From assembly GCA_015183035.1 (NCBI GenBank), contig JACZZP010000013.1, positions 1,984,001 through 2,048,000 on the forward strand: a stretch of DNA of 64,000 nucleotides. The letters run 5' to 3'. Under the pieces are notes generated by a model. That model saw only the letters and a list, made by a program, of their open reading frames with translations, made no database searches and was not told the origin of the DNA. Of this stretch, positions 1 through 15,126 are shown in pieces. The position numbers and the translations under genes are program-made. Source of the stretch: Meloidogyne chitwoodi. Lineage: Eukaryota; Nematoda; Chromadorea; Rhabditida; Meloidogynidae. Every line of letters begins with the position of its first letter. Positions within the stretch are counted from its first letter, which is position 1.

Positions 1-438
1 TTTAATTAAAAAAATTACTCCGACCTTTTTCTTTTAAAATTATTTTGGTAAATAAATTTAAATAAAATTTATTATTTTTTAAAAATTAATTTTGACACTC
101 TTTTTTAAATAAGCTTTGAAGAGAATTAAATTATCTGGTCTTATAGGATTAAATTAAAAATCTCTTTTTACTTTTAACTTATCAAAACATTTTTCTTATT
201 TTGAAATAACCGGTCTTTTCTTTTAATTTTGGTTATTTTGTGTGAGAGAATGGTCAAAATCTCTCTCGACGTATTCAACGATCGGTCCTTGACCTAAATA
301 TGCCCTCCCTTTTATTATTTTTATGCGTAAGCATTTCCATTATCCCCTTGGTAATATTTAAAAAACAAGAGAGAACGTCCTCTATCGAAAAATAATCCTT
401 TATTTATTTTTAAAATTAAAAATAAAATTTAAAAAAAT
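1..438. other. 5' flanking region, no gene seen
   Basis: AT-rich DNA upstream of the sterol O-acyltransferase start. It contains several pyrimidine runs and a gagaga/tctctc pair near 245-270 but no open frame or splice structure I can support. It probably holds the promoter of the downstream gene. Confidence 0.5.
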
Positions 439-2763
439 ATGAAAGATGAAAATAAAAAAATTAAAGAAGAAAAAGAAAAATTAACAATTTTTAAAGTGAA
501 AGAATATGTGCCTAGAGAGTCTTTACTTGAGTGAGAAAATATTTTTTTAATAATTTTAAATTAATTATTTTATTTTTAGAAAATATTTTAATGCTGAAAA
601 TGGTCAATCTCTTCTACTTTACAATTTTTTATTGGCTGTTTTTATTTTTGTTGTTATTGGTACTTGGATGAATGACTTTTATGTGCATGGAAAGTTTGTT
701 ATAATTAATTTTAAGATTAAATTCTGATTTTTAAAAATTAAATTCTGATTTTTAAAAATTAAATTCTGATTTTTAAAAATTAAATTCTGATTTTTAAAAA
801 TTAAATTCTGATTTTTAAAAATTAAATTCTGATTTTTAAAAATTAAATTCTGATTTTTAAAATTAATTTCTGATTTTTAAAATTAATTTCTGATTTTTAA
901 AAAATTAATTTCTGATTTTTAAAAATTAATTTCTGATTTTTAAAATCTTTTATTAATTACCCACTTTCAGCCCTCTTCATCATTTATGGCTGTTCCGTTG
1001 GAATTTTACTCAATTTCCTCAAACAATGCTTTTATGGTCAATTATGGCCTTATCTACCTTAATTTTTCCATTTTATTTCGCTTTTTGGATTAAACTTGGA
1101 ACAACAAAAATATTTATTTATAATTGGCTATTTATTTTTATTTATATTTTTTATCAATTTGGCCTATTTTATTTTTCTTTGAAAGCATTGTTTTGGTTGA
1201 AACTTCGCGGAGCGTGTAATTTAAAAAATTAAAAATATTTTAATTTTTTTTTAATTTATTTTTAAAGGTTGTTTTATTATTACTTGTGAAAATGTCAAGT
1301 TTTTTTTAATTATTTTAAAATGATTTTTTATTTTTTAGACACGTTTAGCAATGAAAGTTCATTCATTTGTGAGAGAAAATTTTTGTTGTAATCCTGCAAA
1401 AGCTTCGGAAAGTGAAAAAAATGTTTCAGAAATGCCTACATTGGCTCAATTTGTTTATTTTATGTTCTGTCCTTCTTTGCTTTACAGAAATTCTTATCCA
1501 ATGTATTTTTTAATTAATTAATTTGTTTTTATAAAATCAGAATTTAATTTTTAAAAATCAGAAATTAATTTTTAAAATCAGAAATTAATTTTTAAAAATC
1601 AGAATTTTATTTAAAAAAATTAGAATAATATTTAACAAATCAGAAATTTTAATTTTAAAAAATCAGAATTTTAATTTTAAAAATCAGAAACTTCATTTAA
1701 AAAAAATTAGAATTCAGAATATATTTTATTTTTTAGGTCTCCAACTCGAAGTTGGAAAAAAGTATTTAATCACCTCATTCACTGTTTTGCTTCAATTTAT
1801 GCAATTAATATTTCTTTTACTCAAATTGTTATTCCTCTGTTTAATCAAATTAAATATGGGGAAGGTGTTGGTTTAATTTTGGTGACTTTAATTTTTCCAT
1901 CAGCCATTCCTGGTGCTGTATGTCTTTTTATTGGAATTTTCTATGGATTGCTGCATTCTTGTTTGGTTTTTTTTTAATTAAAAATTAATTTTTAAAAATC
2001 AGAAATTAATTCAGAAATTTTTTTAAAATAATTTTCTCCTTTTTCAGGGCTTTCAATGTTTGCAGAAGCGATGTATTTTGCTGATAGACATTTTTATTCG
2101 GTTATTTTTTTAATTTAAATTTTATTTAAATTAATAAATTAATAGAATTGGTGGAGTTCTCGAAATATGGCCTATTATTATCGAAGTTGGAATTTGGTTG
2201 TTCATGAATGGCTATATACCTATATTTATAGAGATATTACTAATATGGTATATAAATTTTATTTTTTAATTTTATTTATTTTTTTTAAAGCTCGGTTCTG
2301 GTCGTTTTGCCTCTGCATTAGCCCAAATTTCAGTATTTTTCATTTCTGCCGTGTTTCATGAATATTGGTTTACCGTTGGTCTTAGAATGTTTTATCCGGT
2401 TATATTCATTCTCTATTTTGGATTTGGAGGTTTTTCTAAATTTAAATTTTTTAAACTTTATTTAAGGTATTTTCTTCCTTCTTTCCGCATTAATTAAAAA
2501 ACCCTCTTCATTTTGGAATATTTTCTTGTGGGGAAATTTAATGTTTGGTATGAATTTTAAATTATTTATTTATATTTTTTATTTTTTTAGGCACTGGTTT
2601 ATTTTTTACGTGTTATGCTTCAGGTTTTTTTAATTTTTTAAATCTAAAAAAATTATATTAATTTTTAGAATGGTATGCACGACAACGATGTTCACGTATT
2701 TATGAGAACGATTTTTTGGATTTATTAATTCCAAGAGTTTGGGATTGCCAACACCGATTATAA
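439..2763 (+). CDS. SOAT: Sterol O-acyltransferase (ACAT/SOAT), MBOAT family
   Basis: Multi-exon gene for an ER polytopic acyltransferase that esterifies sterols with fatty acyl-CoA. Exons resolved by phase: 439-530, 580-693, 971-1215, 1268-1293, about 1340-1503, then further exons to the TAA at 2761-2763. Family landmarks seen in order: a region reading MKVHSFVRENF, a central transmembrane block, an FYSNWWSS stretch matching the family FYxDWWN motif (Asp replaced by Asn here), VVHEWLY, and SAVFHEYWF carrying the predicted catalytic His. The C-terminus EWYARQRCSRIYENDFLDL is typical. The start at 439 is the first ATG giving a charged cytosolic leader. The two flanking introns carry oppositely oriented TCAGAATT arrays. 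A DGAT1 paralogue is the main alternative, but the VHSFVREN and EWYARQ blocks favour SOAT. Confidence 0.9.
716..948 (+). repeat. 21-bp tandem array, TTCTGATTTT family
   Basis: About eleven tandem copies of a 21-bp unit (core TTAAATTCTGATTTTT) fill the second intron of the sterol acyltransferase gene. Later copies drift to TTAATTTCTGATTTTT. The same core occurs in many introns of the window. Confidence 0.9.
1536..1712 (-). repeat. Reverse-oriented TCAGAATT array
   Basis: Six to eight imperfect copies of AAAATCAGAATTTAA, the reverse complement of the array at 716-948, lie in a later intron of the same gene. The two arrays bracket three exons. Confidence 0.85.
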
Positions 2764-2941
2764 AATGATTTTTTATGGTTAAAATTAAATAAAAAAAGAA
2801 TTTAAATAAATTTTATGTGTATTTTTTTAATAAAACAAGATTTTGTAATTTAATTAATTAAATATTTTTTATTTGTTTTAATTATTATTTATTTATTTTT
2901 AAATTTATTTAAATTAAAAATACCTTTTTTAATATTAAAAA

Positions 2942-4199
2942 ATGTCAAATAATGCTATTAAATTTGCTTTAATAACTGGTGCAAATTCTGGTCTAGGATT
3001 GCATTTGGCAAAAGCTCTATTTGCTTCAAACAAATTTTCTTCAATTGTATTGGCCTGTCGTGATGAGAATAAGGCAAATTTGGCAATAGATGAAATTAAA
3101 AAATCTGTTAAAGAAAGAGAAGAATCTTCAACAAATTTAAATTTTTTACAGGTTTATTTTCTTTTAATTTTTTTGATATTTTCTTTATTTTTTATTATAG
3201 AAATAATTCTAGTTTTAAGTTGGATTTGTCTAGTAAATTGTCAGTTGAACATTTTGTAAACAGTTTTTGTCAAATTTGTCCCAAAAATTCTCTTCAATTG
3301 TTGGTTAATAATGCTGGAATTATGGGACATCCCTACAAGGTTATTCTAAATTATATTTTTGATTTAATTATAGAAAATATATTTTTTAGTTGTCAGATGA
3401 TGGCATTGAAATTCACTTTGCTACAAACCATTTGGGTCATTTTCTACTTACAAATTTACTTGCCGAAAAACAAATGTTTGATGATCAAATTGCTCGTATT
3501 TTAATTATTACTTCTTCGTTTTATGAAAAGGTTTTCTTAAAAAAAATTTAAAAATCCAAAAGTTTGTTTTTTAAGTTTTCTTCACTTCTCAGCATTGATG
3601 AATTAAAATCAGCTATTCCATTATACGACCCAAATGATTATTATGCTCATAGTAAATTTGCTAATGTTTTACATGCATTTGGATTGGCTAAAAGATTTAA
3701 TGAACAAAAATTGGGAATTAAAGTGGTAGATTATTTTAAAATAACTTTTGTTGACTTATTAATTCGAATTTATGATTAATTAGCATTTTTATTTTAATAA
3801 AAAAATATCTTTCCCCAAGCGGGTTCGAACCACCGTCTCCTATTTTTGAAAAATCCACTTGACCAAAATTTATTATTTAAAAAATTAAGGTAGCTATCAG
3901 ACCCGGATTTGTTAGAGGAACACAACTTGGCAGACACACAAATTATTTTTTGAGGTTAATGGCTACACCTTTAATTTGGCTTTTTTCAAAGAATTTAGAC
4001 CAGGTTTTCTTTTAATTTATTTAAATTAAAAAATTAAAAGGGTATTTCTTCTATGTTACATTGCATTAATTGCCCTCATTCTCAACTTGAATCGGGAAAA
4101 TTATATTATGAAAGCAAAGTTGTCGTTTTTAATTTACCTAATTCTATAAATGAAAATATGGCTAATGAATTGTGGGAAAAAAGTGAAAAGTTAATATAA
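2942..4199 (+). CDS. Short-chain dehydrogenase/reductase (retinol dehydrogenase-like)
   Basis: NAD(P)-dependent oxidoreductase of the classical SDR fold. In order: TGANSGLG cofactor loop near residue 15, VLACRDE at the end of the second strand, LVNNAGIMG, a HFATNHLGHFLL stretch, ITSSF (catalytic Ser), YYAHSK (catalytic YxxxK), and RPGFVRGTQLGRH after the active site. Seven or so exons; the intron 3726-3891 carries an inverted tRNA-like element, and splicing reads GIKV-VAIRPG across it. The last exon ends SGKLYYESKVVVFN...SEKLI-stop with TAA at 4197-4199. It resembles RDH/DHRS/WWOX-type SDRs; the substrate cannot be assigned. It lies 178 bp downstream of the sterol acyltransferase on the same strand, so co-transcription is possible but not shown. 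Confidence 0.85.
3806..3868 (-). repeat. tRNA-like SINE fragment
   Basis: Reverse strand reads a B-box GGTTCGAACCC with a weak A-box TGGTCAAGTGG upstream and a GGGGAAAGATATTTTTT tail. It sits inside an intron of the SDR gene. No acceptor stem pairs, so it is not a working tRNA. Confidence 0.65.
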
Positions 4200-5082
4200 T
4201 TTTTTTTTAATTTTATTGTATAAATATTGCTTTGATTTACTCCTACATATTGTGGCAAGGAATTTGGACAATTCATTGATGTTAAAACTTAAAAATGACA
4301 AGGTAGAAAGGAAGAACAAATCCTACTAGTATTTTTTAATTTATTTAAATATGGTGCTTGTGTTGAAATAACAAGAAAATTGTCTGTAATAAAATCACCG
4401 GGAAGTACAATTCTAGACATTTTCTAAAATTTTATTTAAAAAATGTGATAAAGTTGTGGTAGAATTTGAAGTGTCCCGTAATTTGACTCGCGCTCTGTGC
4501 GACTAAATGGCTTTTTTAACATGGGTTTATTTGTCGTTTGAGTAAGAGTTAGGAACGGGATCGGGTCCCGATCCCGTTTCCCGATTTCCCGATCCCTTTT
4601 CCCGGTTTTTTTGAGAAACCGGGATGAAAACGGGATCGGGAATACCCGGTTTTCCCGGTTCGGGTCCCGGCCGGTCATTAAATTTCCAATTCCCGGTCAT
4701 TTTTCCCGGTTTTCCCGGTCGGGACCCGGTGATTTTTGGAACTGGAAAAAATCGGGAATTTCCGATTTTCCCGGCCTGGGTTCCCTCCCGGTCTTTTCTA
4801 AACTTTCCCGTTTCCCGGTCCCGGGTTTTTAAAATTCCGATCTCTAGTTTGAGTCTTTATTTGTTTTTAAAGTTCCTGTGAAACACACGTTTCAGTACCT
4901 ACGTTTCAGTCCCAAAAGACGACACTCAACCAATAGTGACTGCTCTAGTGCTTTTTAAATTGTCATATTTAAATGTATATTTATTAAAATAGATTGATTA
5001 TATTTATATATATTGATTTTCTTATTTTTATTAAAATTTGTGTTGTATTTTTATTATAGAAATATTTAAATACTTTTAAAAA
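4200..5082. other. Intergenic region between SDR and SMC5
   Basis: No gene. It contains the GC-rich hAT-like MITE annotated separately (4544-4846). The rest is AT-rich, with ttattatag-type pyrimidine/AG sites just before the SMC5 start. Confidence 0.7.
4544..4846. mobile_element. Non-autonomous hAT-like MITE with 8-bp target duplication
   Basis: A 303-bp GC-rich island made of cccggttttcccggt-type sequence in otherwise AT-rich DNA. It is flanked by a perfect 8-bp direct repeat GTTTGAGT at 4536-4543 and 4847-4854. Its ends are imperfect inverted repeats: left AAGAGTTAGGAACGG, right (reverse strand) TAGAGATCGGAATTTT. An 8-bp duplication and TAGAGATsGGAA-like ends are hallmarks of hAT transposons. 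Open frames inside it are by-products of the simple GC-rich sequence and are not genes. Confidence 0.85.
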
Positions 5083-10966
<5,884 letters not shown>

Positions 10967-11466
10967 AAAATTTGATTTTTTTGACATTCAAGGAATATAC
11001 AAATATTTCTTTTTTAATTATAAAAAAAAGAAATGTCTTTTAACACATAATTATTTAATCCTCTTGTCTAGCTCCTTTGGTGTATTGGTAGTGCTTTGGA
11101 TTTAGAGACTATTTATGTTTGGGTTCGAACCCCAGACAAGGAATGCAATTTTTACTTCTTTAAAAATGACATTTTTAATTTTGGACATTTTATTTTTTGA
11201 CATTTTATCGTTTTACATTTTATTTAATCAATAAATTAAGTGCAAATAAATACATATTTATTGATTTTAACATTATTTCCCTTTTTCTCTTTCTTTTCAA
11301 TTGAAGGAAGATAAATGTTTATTTTTTTACTTTGTTATTTTATTAATATGTTTTTAGATTTAAATTATATTTATTTATTACTTTTTGTAGACCATATAAT
11401 TCATTGGTTTTTTAATTTTAATCATCACCAAAATATTTAATATTTTGTTATCAACGTGTAATTTTT
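10967..11466. other. Intergenic region SMC5-SLY1
   Basis: No gene seen. It holds one tRNA-like element (11062-11155) followed by a run of ttttggacatttta-type units near 11165-11225, then AT-rich sequence leading into the SLY1 start. Confidence 0.65.
11062..11155 (+). mobile_element. tRNA-like SINE copy, best preserved stem
   Basis: CTTTGGTGTATTGGTAGTGC (A-box region) and TTGGGTTCGAACCCCAG, whose T-stem pairs well. GACAAGGA at the 3' side nearly pairs with TCCTCTTGTC at the 5' side, with a bulge. The anticodon arm is too long for a normal tRNA, so I call it tRNA-derived rather than a gene. Confidence 0.65.
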
Positions 11467-14400
11467 ATGGAAACTCTTCGTTATCGACAAACAGGTTTTT
11501 TCTAATTTTAATTTTATTTTTTCGATTTCTTTCTCATTTAGCTGCTCTTAAACAGCTTCTTAATCTTAATCAACCTTTTACACAATCACTTGCTGTTGAA
11601 CCAACATGGAAGTTGTTAATTTTTGATGGATATGGACAAGACATTATTTCACCTCTTCTTAATGTTAAACAACTTAGAGAAGCTGGAGTTACACTTCACA
11701 TGTATTTTTTTAAATTATAAGAGAATGTAAAGGTTAAAATGTTTGAGTAGATGTCCTTAGTTGTTCCTCAGAGTTCAGAATGATCTTTTATACTAATTTA
11801 TTTCTCTAGGAATTTAAATTCTGAGCGTGAAACTTTACCAGATGTTCCAGCTGTATATTTTGTTTCTCCTACAGAAAAAAATATTCAAATAATTTGTAAT
11901 GATTTGAGGAAATCAATGTATGATAGTTACTACTTTAATATGATATATCCATTAGCGAGACCTTTATTGGAGGATTTGGCTTTAGCTGCTGTAGAGGGAG
12001 GAATTGTGCAACAAGTTCAGAAGGTTTTTTTAAGTTTGAAAATTTACGATTGTTTGGACCAAATGTCCACTTTTATGTGTTGGGACAAAATGTCAAATTT
12101 TATATTTTGGGACCAAATGTCCATTTTATTATAAAAATTAATTTTAATTTATTCAGGTTGCTGATCAATTTTTGGCCTTTATCTCGTTAGAAGATGACCT
12201 GTTTATGTTAAGCCGTTATTCACAAAGCAGCTCATATTCTTTTTTTGGTTTTTAATTTTTATTTAAATGTTTTTGGCCAAATGTCTCCATTTTTCTATTT
12301 TTATTAATTCTTTTAAAATTAATTTTTCTTCATTTTTAGCCTTAAACAATCCTTCTGCCAGTGATGAATCAATAAATCAAATTATTTCAAGCATTGCGAA
12401 TGGATTGTTTTCTATTTGTATAACACTAGGTGTTGTTCCTATAATTAAATGTCCAAAAAATAATGCAGCGGAGAGAGTTGCTGAGGTTTTTTTTTTTGAT
12501 TTTCAAAATGTCAAAATATTTTTTTTATAGAGATTGGACCAAAAAATTCGTGATAATTTGCGTGATGCTCGAAACAATTTATTCACACAAGAAAACATTC
12601 GTGCTAGTCATTTAAATATACACAGACCTGTTTTAGTTATAGCTGATAGAAGTATGGATTTATCTACTATGTTACACCACACATGGACATATCAAGCAAT
12701 GATTGCTGATATTTTGGTTTATTTTTTTTAATTAAAATTAGGGTTAAATTTAATTTTTTTTGCTTCCATTTTATTTTGTGATTTTTCCTTTTATTGAATA
12801 ATTTTTCTATTTTTTTCCAAGATTTAAAACAAGTTTATTATGATTTAAAACTATAGTCGACTGTGGTCGAATGGTTAGTGTTCTTGTGTTTGTGGGAGAA
12901 GTGTGTGTTCGAATCCACTCAGCGCCTTATCACTTGTTTTCCCTTCTAAAACATTTTAAAATTGTTTTTAAATTTTTATAAAATATTTTTAAGGATATGG
13001 ATTTAAACAGAGTTAGAATGAAAGATAAAAATGGCCGTCAAAAAGATTATGAATTTAGCAATGAAGACAAATTATTTAGTAATTATAAAGGAAGTCCTTT
13101 TCCATTGGTTGCTGAAGCAATACAAGAAGATTTGGAAGCATATAGAAAGAACGAAGAAGAAATTAGACGATTAAAGGATTCCATGGTTTTTTCTTTTTAA
13201 TTTTGAGACGAAATGTTCATCTTTTATTTTTGACAAAGTGTCCATTTGTCTTCAATTTTTAACTACCTAATTTTATTTATTTAATTTAAGGGAATAGAAG
13301 GTTCAATAGCCGAGAATGAATCAGATTTTCTACTTGATAATGCAACAAATAAACTTTCAAGTGCTGTTGGTTCACTTCCAGAATTGCTAGAAAAAAAGAG
13401 ATTAATTGATTTACATACAAATGTAGCTACTGCATTATTAGATAATATAAAAAGTAGAAAATTGGATATTTTGTATGAAACTGAAGAAAAATTATTGACA
13501 GGACAAGGTTTATTTTCAAGATATTTGACTTTTATTTTTTTTTAATTTTTAGATTTAGCTTTAATGGATTGTTTGAGTGAATGTAGCTCTAATGACGATG
13601 CACTTCGTTTTGCTTTAATTTCTGCATGTTCTAAAAATTTGAGCACGGTTTTTTTAAATTTATTTTTAAATAATATTTTTGAATAAAAAAATTAAAATTT
13701 ATTTTTTTAAAGTCCGAACAACGCGAAATTCTTGCCTATTTTGAAGAAAAAGGAATAAGTTCAGATGCTTTACATTTTGTTCGTCAATTGAGGTTTTTTC
13801 TTTCATTTAAAAATAAGAAATAAATAATTTCTTTAAAAAAAATTTTAAATTAATTTTGTATATAATTGAGTAAAATAAAAATGATTGTCCCTCAATGGGG
13901 TTCGAACCATGGTCATTATTTGAAAAAACCATTGCATTTAAAACAATTTTTAATTTATAAAATTTTTATTAAATTAATTAAGTTTAAAAAAATTTTAAAT
14001 TAATTTTGTATTTTATTTTTTAAAGGTCTTTTTCAAATGTTGGAGGTGGAGGAGGACATACAGAATTACACCTTGGAGCAGGCACTAAAACAGTTGGAAT
14101 GTTTTCAAAATTATTAAATCAAAGTTCTAAATTTGTGATGGAAGGAGTGAAGAATTTAGTACCAAAAAAGCATAGTTTACCGTTGACAAAGGTTTAATAA
14201 TAATAATTATCAAAAAATTTTTTTGACCTTTACATCATTAAATATTTTTTTAAGATGATAGAACAATTAACAGAAGTAAAGACTAGTGGAGGGATGCAAT
14301 CAGTTACAGGTTTAAGTGTTGGAGGTTCAAACAGTGCTTTAAATTCTACTGATGAATTTCGGGTTTTTGACCCTAAATTGGCACAAACTGGAAGTTCATT

Positions 14401-15041
14401 AAAAGAGTATGTGTTTTTAATAATTTTATTTTTTAATTAAAAATTTTTTGAGTCAAAATGAGTAAAATAAAAAATATTTTTCGCCAGTGGGATTCGAACC
14501 TTGGTCATTTTAGTTGTTAGCCCAAAGCACTCCCTACTACACCAACAAATTTTTAAGGGCAAATTTAAATAAAATTGAGGTCGATTACCTTTAATTAAAA
14601 GTCCATAGCTTTTTTATTTTTAAAGATTAAATTTTGTTTTTTATATCAAAAGATAGAGGAGATTTAGGGCTACAAAATGAATATAATTTTTTATTTTTAT
14701 TTTCAACTTTTAAATGATTTTTTAGCCTAAAATTGCCAAATTTATTTTTTTTCCAGTGGAATACGTTCAACTCATCCAGTGGTAGATGTAATCGTTTTTG
14801 TTGTTGGTGGAGGTAATTATGTTGAATATCAAAATATTATTGAATGGGCAAAATCAAAACCTTTGATTCAACGAATAACTTATGGATGTACAGAAATGGT
14901 TAGCCCAAAATATTTTGTGGAACAGGTTTGACATTTTTTAATATTTTTGGGTTTTGGACATTTTGAAATTTAAAGTTTTAAATTTTTTTTTAATTTAAGT
15001 TATCCCGTCTTGGCGAAAAATCAAGAGGAGGGGGTGTATAA
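11467..15041 (+). CDS. sly-1: SLY1/SCFD1, Sec1/Munc18 vesicle-fusion protein
   Basis: SM protein that binds syntaxin-5-type SNAREs in ER-Golgi traffic. The start METLRYRQTAALKQLLNLN aligns with the family start (RERQTVALKRMLN). Further blocks match: KLLIFDGYGQDIISPLLNVKQ, DVPAVYFVSPTEKN, VPIIKCPKNNAAERVAE, RDARNNLFTQ, PVLVIADRSMDLSTMLHHTW, then a linker and the C-terminal VVDVIVFVVGGGNYVEYQNI. The first splice (ACA-G/CT-GCT) and the last exon 15000-15041 (LSRLGEKSRGGGV-stop) join in frame. Some introns carry tRNA-like elements (12853-12930, 13866-13943, 14461-14551) and GGACAAAATGTCC-like motifs. It ends 85 bp from the stop of the convergent PAN-domain gene. Confidence 0.95.
12853..12930 (+). 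mobile_element. tRNA-like element
   Basis: TGTGGTCGAATGGTTAGTG (strong A-box) and GTGTTCGAATCCACTC (B-box) 50 bp apart, in a SLY1 intron. The putative acceptor strands (GTCGACT and AGCGCC) pair poorly. Confidence 0.65.
13866..13943 (-). mobile_element. 5'-truncated tRNA-like SINE
   Basis: Reverse strand GACCATGGTTCGAACCCCAT (B-box), tail GAGGGACAATCATTTTTATT and TTACTC. The A-box half is barely recognisable. In a SLY1 intron. Confidence 0.6.
14461..14551 (-). mobile_element. tRNA-derived SINE copy
   Basis: Reverse strand: TTGGTGTAGTAGGGAGTGC (A-box), GACCAAGGTTCGAATCCCAC (B-box), tail GGCGAAAAATATTTTTTATT. Shares the ATTTTTATTTTACTC end with the copy at 13866-13943. In a SLY1 intron. Confidence 0.75.
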
Positions 15042-15126
15042 TGTATGTTAATATATTAAATTAAAATTTATATATTTTTTTATGACTGGGTGAAAAAAGG
15101 TTGTTCTATTAATTATATTATATATT

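Noticed and set aside
4436..4881. Arg/Pro/Phe-rich ORFs on both strands in a GC-rich island
   Set aside because: The stretch is a hAT-like MITE with a perfect 8-bp target duplication; the ORFs follow from its simple cccgg composition.
11062..11155. A functional tRNA gene
   Set aside because: T-arm is good and the acceptor nearly pairs, but a bulge and an over-long anticodon region make it non-standard; treated as tRNA-derived.
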